Position numbers and translations under genes: made by a program. Below, piece by piece: positions 24,009 through 32,113 of a stretch of DNA of 38,853 nucleotides. The DNA comes from Rhizobium sp. LC145 (GTDB taxonomy: Bacteria; Pseudomonadota; Alphaproteobacteria; Rhizobiales; Rhizobiaceae): assembly GCF_001005825.1 (NCBI RefSeq), contig NZ_LBHV01000021.1:1-38853 (forward strand), read 5' to 3'. The notes beneath the pieces are model-generated. The model made no database searches. It had not been told where the DNA came from and worked only from the letters and a program-made list of their open reading frames with translations. Positions within the stretch are counted from its first letter, which is position 1. Every line of letters starts with the position of its first letter.

Positions 24009-24308
24009 TTAGAAACGCCGCCACGGCGAAGACGTGGGCAGGTAGTGGTGCCGGTAGCGCAAATGCCGCACGTAGACGTGACGCATGAGGGGATCGGATT
24101 TTGCCATCATGCGCAGCGCGCCGACGATCACGAACCAGATGGCGATGCCAAACAGCGCTGAATACAGGGTGAGCACGACGAAGATCAGGATGATTGCCAC
24201 CAGCCCTGTGACAAGCAGGAGCTCCCGGTCTGCCCCCATCAAAAGGTTCGGCCGTGAAAGAGCGCGGTGAATGCGATTGCGTTGGAGAGCGGAATGCGGC
24301 TCACCCAT
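24009..24308 (-). CDS. trbD: TrbD, VirB3-type membrane protein
   Basis: A 99-residue VirB3-like protein, exactly the Ti TrbD length. The start MGEPHSALQRNRIHRALSRP is the family signature. A long hydrophobic stretch at about residues 30-65 (ELLLVTGLVAIILIFVVLTL, then ALFGIAIWFVIVGAL) makes two membrane passes, and a basic His/Tyr-rich tail follows. VirB3 proteins work with VirB4, here TrbE directly downstream. The ATG at 24308 overlaps the trbC stop by eight bases. Confidence 0.92.
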   Translation of the reverse strand: MGEPHSALQRNRIHRALSRPNLLMGADRELLLVTGLVAIILIFVVLTLYSALFGIAIWFVIVGALRMMAKSDPLMRHVYVRHLRYRHHYLPTSSPWRRF

Positions 24309-24693
24309 TGGCCCCCTCCCATCTTGCAACGGACATCGGATGGGAAACGGTCCCTGGCAAACTTGTGGCAGTGATGCCGATCGACGCGCCGGTCGCACCG
24401 AACAGTCCGACAATCGTCGTCGCCCCCAGCAGGATACCGGCGACCAGTACGATGTAGACGAGGCGTCGCGCGAAATCGTTGAGCTCGCCGCCGAAGATCA
24501 GCATTCCGCCGGCGATCGCCATGGCGGCAAGGGCAATTGCTCCTGCGACTGGCCCAGTGATGGATTCCTGGATCTGTTCAAGCGGTCCCTCCCAGGGAAG
24601 ACTTCCACCGGAACTGGCAAGGGCGGGCGCTGCAAACGCTGCGCAAAATATTGCAGCGAGTAGCCCGAGGCGAAAAAAGCGATTATGCAGCAT
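24301..24693 (-). CDS. trbC: TrbC, VirB2-type pilin
   Basis: The 130-residue pre-pilin has a long signal peptide (LGLLAAIFCAAFAAPALAS) and two hydrophobic pilin segments (GAIALAAMAIAGGMLIFGG and LVYIVLVAGILLGATTIVGL), the VirB2 layout. In RP4, TrbC is cut and cyclised by TraF; TraF is present here at 8565. I chose the ATG at 24693 because GAGGA lies five bases before it; another ATG at 24705 is possible. Both overlap the end of trbB. Confidence 0.92.
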   Translation of the reverse strand: MLHNRFFRLGLLAAIFCAAFAAPALASSGGSLPWEGPLEQIQESITGPVAGAIALAAMAIAGGMLIFGGELNDFARRLVYIVLVAGILLGATTIVGLFGATGASIGITATSLPGTVSHPMSVARWEGANG

Positions 24694-25648
24694 GAATGTC
24701 CTCATCAATTTGAGCGTAATGTTCGGTCTGGTACCGGCTACCGCTGAAGCCTTCGACGTTGATGACCTCTCGTACCCGTCTCCCCCTCCCCGCGCGCTCG
24801 ATCGAGATAACAAGATCAACGGCCTCCCCGATCACAGCCTGCATCGGCTGCTGACTGACCTCGGCAGTCAGCTGCTCGAGACGACGCAAGGCAGACATGG
24901 CGGTATTGGAGTGGACGGTGGTGACGCCACCGGGATGGCCGGTATTCCAGGCCTTCAACAGCGTCAGTGCGGCGCCATCGCGGACTTCGCCAACGATGAT
25001 GCGGTCAGGACGGAGGCGCATGGTGCTCTTCAGCAGCCGCGCCATATCGATCGTGTCACTGGTATGTAGGCACACTGCATTTTCTGCCGCACACCGGATT
25101 TCCGCAGTATCTTCAAGAATGACCATGCGGTCGTCCGGTGCTGACGCTATGATTTCGGCGATCACTGCATTGGCGAGGGTCGTTTTGCCTGAGCCCGTTC
25201 CCCCGGCGATCACGATGTTGAGGCGGTTCGCGATTGCGCTGCGGATCACAGCTGCTTGTGCTTCGGTCATCACCTTCTCAGCGACATAGTCGTCGAGGGG
25301 AATAAGCCGAGAAGCTCGTCGCCGTATTGTGAAGGTTGGCGACGCGACAACTGGAGGTAAAAGCCCCTCAAATCGATGGCCCCCGATTGGCAGTTCTCCG
25401 GAGATGATGGGACGCTCATCGTCGGCTTCTGAATGCAAGGCATGAGCGACGGAGCCAATAATGGTTTCGGCAGCTGCCGCCCCCATTTCACCGGCCGGAG
25501 CGATTCCGTGGCCCAGCCTCTCGATGAACACTTTGCCGTCCGGGTTGAGCATGATTTCCACAACACCAGGGTCGTCGAGGGCGATACAAAGGCGATCGCC
25601 TAGTGCTTCTTGAAGCTTGCGCACAAGGCGGGAATGCGACTGAAGCAT
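24683..25648 (-). CDS. trbB: TrbB, VirB11-type ATPase
   Basis: TrbB (321 residues) is the hexameric VirB11-like ATPase on the cytoplasmic side of the channel. Walker A is GGTGSGKT at residues 149-156, followed by the Asp box VILEDTAEIRC, the RLRPDRIIVGEVRDG Walker B region and the His box TGHPGGVTTVHSNT. It is the first gene of the trb operon here. In Ti plasmids traI stands in front of it, but in this window only a control region and then repA lie upstream. The tra-box-like site is 63 bases before the start. Confidence 0.96.
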   Translation of the reverse strand: MLQSHSRLVRKLQEALGDRLCIALDDPGVVEIMLNPDGKVFIERLGHGIAPAGEMGAAAAETIIGSVAHALHSEADDERPIISGELPIGGHRFEGLLPPVVASPTFTIRRRASRLIPLDDYVAEKVMTEAQAAVIRSAIANRLNIVIAGGTGSGKTTLANAVIAEIIASAPDDRMVILEDTAEIRCAAENAVCLHTSDTIDMARLLKSTMRLRPDRIIVGEVRDGAALTLLKAWNTGHPGGVTTVHSNTAMSALRRLEQLTAEVSQQPMQAVIGEAVDLVISIERAGRGRRVREVINVEGFSGSRYQTEHYAQIDEDIHAA

Positions 25649-25710
25649 TGCGACGTTCTCCTCGCTGATTGATTTGCGGGAGAAAAAAGCGGGACGGGAC
25701 CAAGCTGTCC

Positions 25711-25728
25711 ACGTACAAATTTGTACCT
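25711..25728. promoter_or_regulatory. tra-box-like dyad upstream of trbB
   Basis: ACGTACAAATTTGTACCT differs by one base from the perfect palindrome at 5064-5081 and shares its 14-bp perfect core GTACAAATTTGTAC. It lies 63 bases before trbB on the side expected for an activator such as TraR. It could also affect the divergent repA promoter and hence copy number, as TraR does on Ti plasmids; that is inference. Confidence 0.78.
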
Positions 25729-26015
25729 CGCGATTCTCTGTCGTTTCCTACACGGTGGCGCAAGTTGGAGAGACGGCCTGTCGGCGTCTTGGATATTTGA
25801 GAACAGATTGTGAGGGAAAGAGATTTTGGGCGGGAATTTATACCAGGCTAAAACTTTGGAAACGTTGAATAAAAGGCGCGAACAATTTGTTGCATCAAAG
25901 TGCGTTAAGGTTTTGTTAACCCTATTTCTCTTGCGGACAGATGGGAATCGTGCGCTATCTTCAGACGGTAATAGCGCGTCTGACGCTGATAAACCGTCTT
26001 GAACCTGAGGCTAAA
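25729..26015. promoter_or_regulatory. repABC leader region
   Basis: This AT-richer stretch must contain the repA promoter. I can see a GTTAAC-centred partial dyad (near 25904-25921) but no unambiguous -35/-10 pair. An ATG at 25941 in frame with repA could add 25 residues; I favour the GTG at 26016. No separate gene was seen, and in particular no traI. Confidence 0.4.
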
Positions 26016-27224
26016 GTGAACGTGATCGACAGGCACATCAGTAGGGCAGCAACGTCCGCACATATTACGCAGCGCGCGGAAGCTCTATCCGCGAGACTCC
26101 GTGCGGTCGGTGAGCGCGCCTTTCCCCCGACCGCGCAGAAGTCGCTTCGGTCGTTCACCTCTGGGGAGGTAGCCGAGATCGTTGGTGTTTCGGATGGCTA
26201 CCTGCGCCAACTCTCCCTAGATGGCCTCGGCCCGGCACCTGATATTGGGACCGGTGGCCGACGCTCCTATACACTTGAACAAATCAATGGCTTGCGCCAG
26301 TACCTCGCCGAGGCACGTCCTAAGGAAGCGGCGCGTTTCTGGCCCCGTCGCCGGGAGGGTGAAAAACTTCAAATCATCACTGTCGCCAATTTTAAGGGTG
26401 GCTCGGCCAAGACGACGACATCTCTATATCTTGCGCAGGGTCTGGCGCTCCAGGGTTATCGAGTCCTTGCCATAGATCTTGATCCCCAGGCCTCGCTCTC
26501 CGCGATGTTTGGTTATCAGCCCGAATTCGATGTTGCGGAGAATACCACGATATACGGCGCCATCCGGTATGATGACCAGCGTGTGGCGATGAAAGATGTG
26601 ATCCGCAAGACCTACTTCACTGGCATCAGCATAGTTCCCGGCAATCTGGAGCTGATGGAGTTTGAGCATCAGACCCCGCGATTTATGCTTCAGAACCGAG
26701 GACGGCCAGAAGATTTGTTTTTCAGGCGTGTTGCAAGCGCCATTGATCAGGTCAAAGACGAGTACGACATTGTAGTTGTTGATTGCCCTCCTCAGCTTGG
26801 CTTCCTCACCATGGGTGCTCTGAATGCAGCGACAGGAATGATTGTCACCGTCCACCCACAAATGGTGGACGTAGCTTCCATGAGCCAATTTCTCCTAATG
26901 ACGTCCGATCTTGTCTCCGTAATCGAAGAGGCGGGAGGTAAGCTCGACTATGATTTTCTGAGGTTCCTTGTGACCCGCCATGATCCCCGAGATGTACCTG
27001 AACAGGAAATCGTCGGTTTACTTCGGGATGTATTCGGTACCGATGTGATGGCTGCGGCAGCATGGAAATCGACCGCAATTGCCAATGCCGGTTTGACCAA
27101 GCAATCTCTTTACGAGTTGTCGCGTGGTGCGGTCGGTCGATCGACCTATGATCGCGCGATGGAATCCATTAGTGCCGTGAATCACGAAGCTGTCGGCCTA
27201 ATCAATGAAGTGTGGGGTCGATGA
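26016..27224 (+). CDS. repA: RepA, ParA-type partition ATPase
   Basis: RepA (402 residues) is the ParA-like ATPase of repABC plasmids. With RepB it segregates the plasmid and represses the operon. The N-terminal DNA-binding part has FPPTAQKSLRSFTSGEVAEI and GVSDGYLRQLSLDGLGP. The deviant Walker A is FKGGSAKTTT at about residues 126-135, and VVVDCPPQLGFLTMGAL is the Walker B region. The GTG at 26016 has GAGG five bases before it and puts the FPP motif at the usual distance from the start; the ATG at 25941 is an alternative (427 residues). RepB begins 103 bases downstream. Confidence 0.94.
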   Translation: MNVIDRHISRAATSAHITQRAEALSARLRAVGERAFPPTAQKSLRSFTSGEVAEIVGVSDGYLRQLSLDGLGPAPDIGTGGRRSYTLEQINGLRQYLAEARPKEAARFWPRRREGEKLQIITVANFKGGSAKTTTSLYLAQGLALQGYRVLAIDLDPQASLSAMFGYQPEFDVAENTTIYGAIRYDDQRVAMKDVIRKTYFTGISIVPGNLELMEFEHQTPRFMLQNRGRPEDLFFRRVASAIDQVKDEYDIVVVDCPPQLGFLTMGALNAATGMIVTVHPQMVDVASMSQFLLMTSDLVSVIEEAGGKLDYDFLRFLVTRHDPRDVPEQEIVGLLRDVFGTDVMAAAAWKSTAIANAGLTKQSLYELSRGAVGRSTYDRAMESISAVNHEAVGLINEVWGR

Positions 27225-27261
27225 TGGTGCTCCGCTCTCAAAAGAATCAATCGCTTAACTT

Positions 27262-27277
27262 GTTGTCAGCTGACGAC
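27262..27277. other. parS-like site between repA and repB
   Basis: GTTGTCAGCTGACGAC contains the perfect 10-bp dyad GTCAGCTGAC and fits the repABC parS consensus GTTNNCNGCNGNNAAC with one mismatch. It lies between repA and repB. RepB is expected to bind it for partition. A second copy lies at 29750-29765. Confidence 0.7.
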
Positions 27278-27327
27278 GTGATGTCGTCGGGGCTAGTAGT
27301 TAAACGTTCTGATTGGGGAAATGATAG

Positions 27328-28332
27328 ATGAGCAAACGAACTCAGTCAGTTCGCAATCTCTTTGCCGCAGGGCCTGATGAGGCGCCGACCGCGGACACAC
27401 GTCAACCAATGCAGCGCGTAGCGTCAGGAGCGGTTCGGTCGTTGAAGGACACTTTTTCGGAAGTTGAGAGGGACTACGAAGAACTCAAGCAAAAAGTTGC
27501 TGACGGCGCTCTTCCGATTGACCTCGATCCGTCTCTTATCGACCCATCCCCTTTCGCCGATCGTTTTGCGGATCAGGATGCTTCGGCTGTCGAAGCTCTC
27601 AAAGCCTCTTTCCTTGAGCACGGGCAAGAAATACCAATTCTGGTACGGGCTCATCCCACTGAGATTGGCCGTTACCAGATTTCTTATGGCCATCGTCGCG
27701 TACGAGCTGCCACTGAGCTTGGTCTTAAGGTCAAGGCTTACGTGCGCGAACTTAGTGACGATCGCCTTGTTGTCGCACAAGGCATTGAAAATTCAGCTCG
27801 TGAAGATCTTACCTTTATAGAGCGTTCAATGTTCGCGCTGAAACTCGAGGAAGGCGGGTTTGAGAGGACTCTCATTCAAACCGCGCTGTCGGTTGATCGG
27901 CAGGAAGCATCCAAGCTCATCAACGTAGGCCGCGCAGTTCCAGGTTGGCTGGCCGAAGCGATCGGCCGGGCTCCGAAGATAGGTCGTCCGCGGTGGCAGG
28001 AGCTTGCTGACGGTCTGAAAAATGCAGGAGCGGAAAGCAAAGCGCGTAAGGCTACAACTGACAAGTCTTTTGGTCATAAGACTTCGGATGATCGCTTTAT
28101 CGCGGTTCTTCGCGCGATAAAGGCGATCGATAGACCGAGCGCGGAAAAGACGCCGGTACTTTCCGTAAAGTCTGCCGAGGGTACTAAGATCGCTACCCTC
28201 GCGGTCTCCGGCAGGGTTTGTAAAATTGAGATTGATAGAGATCGGGACGAGGCGTTTGCCAAGTTCGTGATGGATCGAATTCCTGATCTTTACGAGAAAT
28301 TCCGGCAGACCGAGCCCGGATCCGAAGGTTAG
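27328..28332 (+). CDS. repB: RepB, ParB-type partition protein
   Basis: RepB (334 residues) binds parS sites and works with RepA in partition and in repression of the rep operon. The start MSKRTQSVRNLFAAGPDEAP is typical for the family. The ParB/Sulfiredoxin-like domain contains PILVRAHPTEIGRYQISYGH followed by RRVRAATELGL (about residues 103-132). The central helix-turn-helix includes LIQTALSVDRQEASKLINVG. The C-terminal part serves for dimerisation. Base composition is lower in GC than in the trb genes. Confidence 0.95.
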   Translation: MSKRTQSVRNLFAAGPDEAPTADTRQPMQRVASGAVRSLKDTFSEVERDYEELKQKVADGALPIDLDPSLIDPSPFADRFADQDASAVEALKASFLEHGQEIPILVRAHPTEIGRYQISYGHRRVRAATELGLKVKAYVRELSDDRLVVAQGIENSAREDLTFIERSMFALKLEEGGFERTLIQTALSVDRQEASKLINVGRAVPGWLAEAIGRAPKIGRPRWQELADGLKNAGAESKARKATTDKSFGHKTSDDRFIAVLRAIKAIDRPSAEKTPVLSVKSAEGTKIATLAVSGRVCKIEIDRDRDEAFAKFVMDRIPDLYEKFRQTEPGSEG

Positions 28333-28351
28333 AAAAGGAAGAAACCGCAAA

Positions 28352-28405
28352 AGAAAAAGGCCCCCAAACGTTGCCGTCGTGGAAGCCTCTCTCATTGGTC
28401 TAAGC
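28352..28405 (-). ncRNA. Antisense RNA (ctRNA) of the repB-repC gap
   Basis: On the minus strand a promoter-like pair, TTGACT (28435-28440) and GATTCT (28412-28417) 17 bases apart, points at this stretch. The RNA ends in a stem AGGCTTCC / GGGGGCCT followed by TTTTTCTTT, an intrinsic terminator. repABC plasmids encode a small counter-transcribed RNA at this place that reduces repC expression and sets incompatibility. The exact 5' end is estimated from the promoter. Confidence 0.8.
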
Positions 28406-28500
28406 AGCCTGAGAATCGCATTTCCATGAATCCCAGTCAATAGTCTTTGGCACCGATTTGGTGAGCTGATTCCTTTTGCCGATCGAAAGGTGAAAGAAAA

Positions 28501-29712
28501 ATGCGAAGTGGAAGTGTAACGACGCCATTCGGGCGGCGGCCGATGACGCTTGCCTTGGTCAGGACCCAACTCCAGACAGCGGACATCCGTAAGGGGAAAG
28601 TTGCGGACAAATGGAAAGTATACCGCGACGCCTGCGAAGCACGCGCGCTACTTGGCCTGCGCGATAGGGCGCTTGCTGTGCTCAACGCTCTCCTGTCGTT
28701 TTATCCAGAGACGGACCTCAGCGAAGATGCGAACCTTGTTGTCTTTCCGTCTAATGCTCAACTGAGCGCACGAGCGAACGGCATCGCGGGCACGACTCTG
28801 AGAGAGAACTTGGCTGTATTGGTGGGTGCCGGACTGATAAATCGTAACGACAGCCCCAATGGTAAACGCTACGTGAGACGTGGCAAGGACGGCGAGGTGG
28901 AGACAGCATATGGGTTCAGTCTTGCCCCATTGCTTGCGAGGGCGGAAGAACTTGCTCTCATGGCGCAGCGGGTGGCCGAGGAGGCACGACGCTTCAAGGT
29001 AGTTAAGGAGCGGACGACTATCGCGCGCAGGGACGTGCGTAAGCTTATCACGGCTGCTGTTGAAGATGGTGCGTCTGGCGACTGGACGACGATGGAGACA
29101 ATCTACATAGGGGCCGTAGCAAGGCTTCGGACCGCCAAGTCTATTGAGGCCCTTGAATCGATCCTGGACGAACTAGAACTATTGCGCGAAGGTGTACTCA
29201 GCGTATTGGAAAGCAACGTCTTTTCACAAAAAACCGCTACCAATGATAACGAAATCCGTCAGCACATACAGAATTCAAATACCGAATCTATAAATGAATT
29301 TGAACCTAGCTCAGAAAAAGAGCAGGGCGAGAAACCGATGTTAAAGTCAGACCGACCGGCGGAGCCGCTAAAGAGTTTCCCTATTGGTTTGGTGATGCGA
29401 GCGTGCCCTGAAATTGCGGCCTATGCGCCCGAAGGCCAGGTCCAGAGTTGGAGGGACTTGATGTCCGCCGCAGTCGTGGTTCGGTCGACCTTGGGAGTAA
29501 GCGCTTCAGCGTATCAGGACGCTTGCGAGGCAATGGGCGCCGAGAATGCGGCCGTCGCGATGGCAGCGATACTTGAGCGAGCTGGGCACATCAATTCGGC
29601 TGGTGGCTATCTCCGCGATCTCACCTCCAGAACTCGCCGCGGTGAGTTTTCGCTCGGCCCGATGATAATGGCGCTTTTGAAAGTGAACTCTGGCGGGGCT
29701 ATAAGTGCGTGA
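28501..29712 (+). CDS. repC: RepC replication initiator
   Basis: RepC (403 residues) is the initiator of repABC plasmids and acts in cis on an origin inside its own gene. The N-terminal part reads TPFGRRPMTLALVRTQLQTA and YRDACEARALLGLRDRALAV, followed by the winged-helix stretch VVFPSNAQLSARANGIAGTT (about residues 80-99). The C-terminal domain contains MRACPEIAAYAPEGQVQSW. The ATG at 28501 follows AAAGGTGAAAG. Expression is probably limited by the antisense RNA in the 168-base gap to repB. Confidence 0.95.
   Translation: MRSGSVTTPFGRRPMTLALVRTQLQTADIRKGKVADKWKVYRDACEARALLGLRDRALAVLNALLSFYPETDLSEDANLVVFPSNAQLSARANGIAGTTLRENLAVLVGAGLINRNDSPNGKRYVRRGKDGEVETAYGFSLAPLLARAEELALMAQRVAEEARRFKVVKERTTIARRDVRKLITAAVEDGASGDWTTMETIYIGAVARLRTAKSIEALESILDELELLREGVLSVLESNVFSQKTATNDNEIRQHIQNSNTESINEFEPSSEKEQGEKPMLKSDRPAEPLKSFPIGLVMRACPEIAAYAPEGQVQSWRDLMSAAVVVRSTLGVSASAYQDACEAMGAENAAVAMAAILERAGHINSAGGYLRDLTSRTRRGEFSLGPMIMALLKVNSGGAISA
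29220..29310. other. oriV: AT-rich segment in repC, candidate oriV
   Basis: This is a conspicuously AT-rich run (for example CTATAAATGAATTTGAACC near 29287) inside repC, coding for a low-complexity linker (TATNDNEIRQHIQNSNTESI). In several repABC plasmids the origin has been placed in an AT-rich region of repC. The assignment here rests on that precedent and on composition only. Confidence 0.45.
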
Positions 29713-29749
29713 TGTCCCCGATCCCAGGAGCTTTCGGAAGCCGTCGATT

Positions 29750-29765
29750 GTAGGCAGCTGACAAC
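29750..29765. other. Second parS-like site, downstream of repC
   Basis: GTAGGCAGCTGACAAC fits GTTNNCNGCNGNNAAC with one mismatch (third base). It shares CAGCTGAC and, read on the other strand, the GTTGTCAGCTG run with the site at 27262. It lies 38 bases after the repC stop. repABC plasmids may carry one or more parS sites in and around the operon. Confidence 0.62.
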
Positions 29766-30056
29766 AAACTAACCCCCTGTTGCAGCTAAGGTTTCTTAAT
29801 CGCCTGCGCGGTCCAGATCAGGAGTCAAAACAGGAGTTTGCAACTGAAATAGCCGAACGTATTTCGAAAGTGGCAGCATTGGTCGTTCTTTCCGCCGCGC
29901 GGTAGAGTAGATAGAAGCTTCAGCGTTGCTTTGGGAAACAGCGCGACGAAATGCGCCTTGAGCATGACCTTCGTTTACCAGCTCGTTTCGCCAATGCCAC
30001 GGAAATACAGTTTCAGTGAACATGCTGTCATGGCTGTGCGGAGGACGACGGCGCCC
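29766..30056. other. Intergenic stretch between repC and the recombinase
   Basis: One minus-strand frame (29796-30023, 75 residues, starting MFTETVFPWHWRNE) is open, but I recognise no family and see no ribosome site. I therefore leave it unassigned; it may be a remnant of an eroded gene. No terminator, RNA or repeat is evident. Confidence 0.35.
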
Positions 30057-31217
30057 TTATAATAATCGCGTAGCCCGGCCGCTCCGACGGGTCGCGTTGT
30101 TGTAGTAGCTTGACGCCTGCTGTACCGATCGGTGGCGCGACTGCTCCATCGCCTCCGGCAAAGGAATGCCTCGGTTTGCGGCTTCGGTCAGATAGCCCGA
30201 CCGCAACCCATGCGCGGAAAACTCCCCCGCCTCCAGCCGGGCCATAGTCGCCCGCTTTTTGACAATATCGTTGATCGCCTTCGGATCGAGCGCCCGACGG
30301 GAGACATTTCCCCAGCGATCAATCGCCCGAAACACACTGCCACTTTCAATCTTGGCGGCAACAAGCCAGGCGTTCAGGGCATCAACCGGCCGGCCGGTCA
30401 GGTAGACAACTTCATCGCTGTCGCCGCTGCTGGTCTTCGTGCGGCCGAGATGGATTGACAGCGAGGGCAGGGGAGCACCGCCCTCAACGGCGATCGGCCG
30501 CTCAGCCGTCAACTGTTCCCTGCGCAACCCGGCAATCTCGCTGCGACGGCGCCCACCCGACGCAAAGCCAACCATCAGGATAGCCCGATCGCGGATGTCA
30601 CGAAGGCTTTCGCCTGCACAAGTGGCCAGCATTTTTGCCATGATGTCGCCGGTGACCGCCTTGGCGCTCTTGCGGCGGCGTTGGCGTGGCACGGCACGAA
30701 CGGCGAGCCGGATCGCGGACTTAAGGGCAGGGGAGGCGAAAGCGCCGTCGAAACCGCGCCACTTAGTCAGTGTCGACCAGTTGGCCAGACGACGGCGCAC
30801 GGTATCGGGCGCGTGCGGCCCGGTTGATCTGAGAAAGCCGCCATCTCGAAGGGCCTGGTCAACCTCAGCTGGCATGCCATGGTCCGGATCGGTTTCGCGC
30901 CTCGCTGGGTCCCAGAGGTGATGGGCGACAAACTTGAGGAGCAGCGCCTCAGGCCCCGGCCAAGGAAGGGCGGTGCCAGTCGCGGCATGCGACCAGGCTT
31001 CGAGATAGCCGAGATCGGAGGTCAACGCCCGCAGCGTATTCTCACCCATACCTTCGTTGACCAGATGACGCAGGGTCTCGACGTCCTGGTCGGTCAGGAT
31101 TTCGGCAAGCTTGTCACGTCGGTCGATCGGCAGCACCGCCGCGATGTTGTCGAGCTTTTCGGCGCGGTTTAAAACATTCTGGGTGACCGACGATACCGAC
31201 AAGGTCTTTTTCGTCAT
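30057..31217 (-). CDS. Tyrosine recombinase / site-specific integrase
   Basis: This 386-residue enzyme of the lambda-integrase class would cut and rejoin DNA at specific sites. An N-terminal SAM-like core-binding domain (ENTLRALTSDLGYLEAWSHA, about residues 59-78) precedes the catalytic domain. Catalytic residues visible are the first Arg in SGGRRRSEI (223-225), HGLRSG (H336, R339), H362 in SRHRS and the Tyr in ASSYYNN (371/372). The set is complete, so the enzyme may be active. It could mediate dimer resolution of the replicon or have brought in the neighbouring accessory genes. It is divergent from the toxin-antitoxin pair that follows. Confidence 0.92.
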   Translation of the reverse strand: MTKKTLSVSSVTQNVLNRAEKLDNIAAVLPIDRRDKLAEILTDQDVETLRHLVNEGMGENTLRALTSDLGYLEAWSHAATGTALPWPGPEALLLKFVAHHLWDPARRETDPDHGMPAEVDQALRDGGFLRSTGPHAPDTVRRRLANWSTLTKWRGFDGAFASPALKSAIRLAVRAVPRQRRRKSAKAVTGDIMAKMLATCAGESLRDIRDRAILMVGFASGGRRRSEIAGLRREQLTAERPIAVEGGAPLPSLSIHLGRTKTSSGDSDEVVYLTGRPVDALNAWLVAAKIESGSVFRAIDRWGNVSRRALDPKAINDIVKKRATMARLEAGEFSAHGLRSGYLTEAANRGIPLPEAMEQSRHRSVQQASSYYNNATRRSGRATRLL

Positions 31218-31269
31218 GGTACATGTCCAATGCTAATCGTACGTTTGCAAAAGTTGCGGAAAGCCCGTA

Positions 31270-31281
31270 TATTCCGGAATA
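31270..31281. promoter_or_regulatory. 12-bp palindrome before the second antitoxin
   Basis: TATTCCGGAATA is a perfect dyad directly upstream of the AAAGGAG ribosome site of the antitoxin gene. Its place suggests an autoregulatory operator for the antitoxin. Confidence 0.55.
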
Positions 31282-31294
31282 AAGGAGTTATGCC

Positions 31295-31573
31295 ATGACC
31301 TCGACTGTGACAGCAGCAGCCGTTTCCAAGAATTTTGGCGCCTATCAGGATGCCGCAGTTCGCGAGCCGGTGATTATCACCAAGAACGGCCGGCCGCGCA
31401 CGGTTCTGATCGCCTATGAGGACTATCTGCGTCTGGCCAGACGCGACCGTCGCGTAGATCTCACCACGGCGATGAGTGACGATGAACTTGCCGCCATTGA
31501 AGCGTCTCAGATGGAGTCGGGTCTCGATCATCTAAACGCCGAACTGCTGACGGGCAAACATGCTGCCGACTGA
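31295..31573 (+). CDS. Phd/YefM-type antitoxin, second copy
   Basis: A 92-residue antitoxin with the Phd/YefM fold: VSKNFGAYQDAAVREPVIIT, then the KNGRPRTVLIAYEDYLRLAR core at about residues 30-49, and an acidic C-terminus (SDDELAAIEASQMESGLDHL) for toxin binding. AAGGAG lies 8 bases before the ATG at 31295. It overlaps the toxin gene by 14 bases. The pair resembles the module at 1087-1766 in fold, order and partner type, though the antitoxins are more diverged from each other than the toxins. Confidence 0.85.
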   Translation: MTSTVTAAAVSKNFGAYQDAAVREPVIITKNGRPRTVLIAYEDYLRLARRDRRVDLTTAMSDDELAAIEASQMESGLDHLNAELLTGKHAAD

Positions 31574-31991
31574 ACCAAAAGTCGGTTGGGTTTTTCGTTA
31601 TTCCTATCTCTGGCATTGGCAGCATCTCGAAGGCCGGGAGGAGGGCGACAAGGACCGCCCGGCGCTGGTGTTGGCGATTGTTGCGACCCTGGACGATGGC
31701 ACGCCCGCAGTCCGTGTCCTGCCGATCACGCACTCGCCGCCCTCTGATCCTAGTGACGCGATCGAAATCCCGCCGGCGACAAAACAGCGTCTCGGACTGG
31801 ACGACGAACGATCCTGGATTATCCTGACGGAAAGCAACCGGTTTGTCTGGCCGGGACCGGATGTCCGGCCCGTTGACAGCGAAACAGGCTACCTTGGCCC
31901 TTTGCCACCGGCATTGTTCAACGAGATCAAGCGCCGCTTTGTCGAACTGGCGCGCGGCCAGCGCCATCGCGCCACGGCCCGCAGCGAGTAG
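31560..31991 (+). CDS. PemK/MazF-like toxin, second copy
   Basis: A 143-residue toxin paralogous to the one at 1350. It shares the YLW element, the charged EGREEGDKDRP segment (about residues 24-34), LPITHSPP, AIEIPPATKQRLGLDDERSW and IILTESN. The family is probably a PemK/MazF-like mRNA interferase, held in check by the antitoxin just upstream. Located next to the recombinase, it may help hold the integrated segment or the plasmid. The start ATG lies inside the antitoxin gene, so translation is coupled. Confidence 0.7.
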   Translation: MLPTEPKVGWVFRYSYLWHWQHLEGREEGDKDRPALVLAIVATLDDGTPAVRVLPITHSPPSDPSDAIEIPPATKQRLGLDDERSWIILTESNRFVWPGPDVRPVDSETGYLGPLPPALFNEIKRRFVELARGQRHRATARSE

Positions 31992-32113
31992 CGGCTTGGC
32001 TGCGGTCGCGAACTTTGGCCGGCCGCGTCTTTGATCTGTAATATCAAGCAAGATGGGTCCTTTGTGACCGTCCCTGCGCCCAGTTTTACTGATTTGCGGC
32101 CTGAAATCAATCA

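Noticed and set aside
29796..30023. 75-residue minus-strand frame downstream of repC
   Set aside because: No recognised family and no ribosome site; kept only as a possible remnant.
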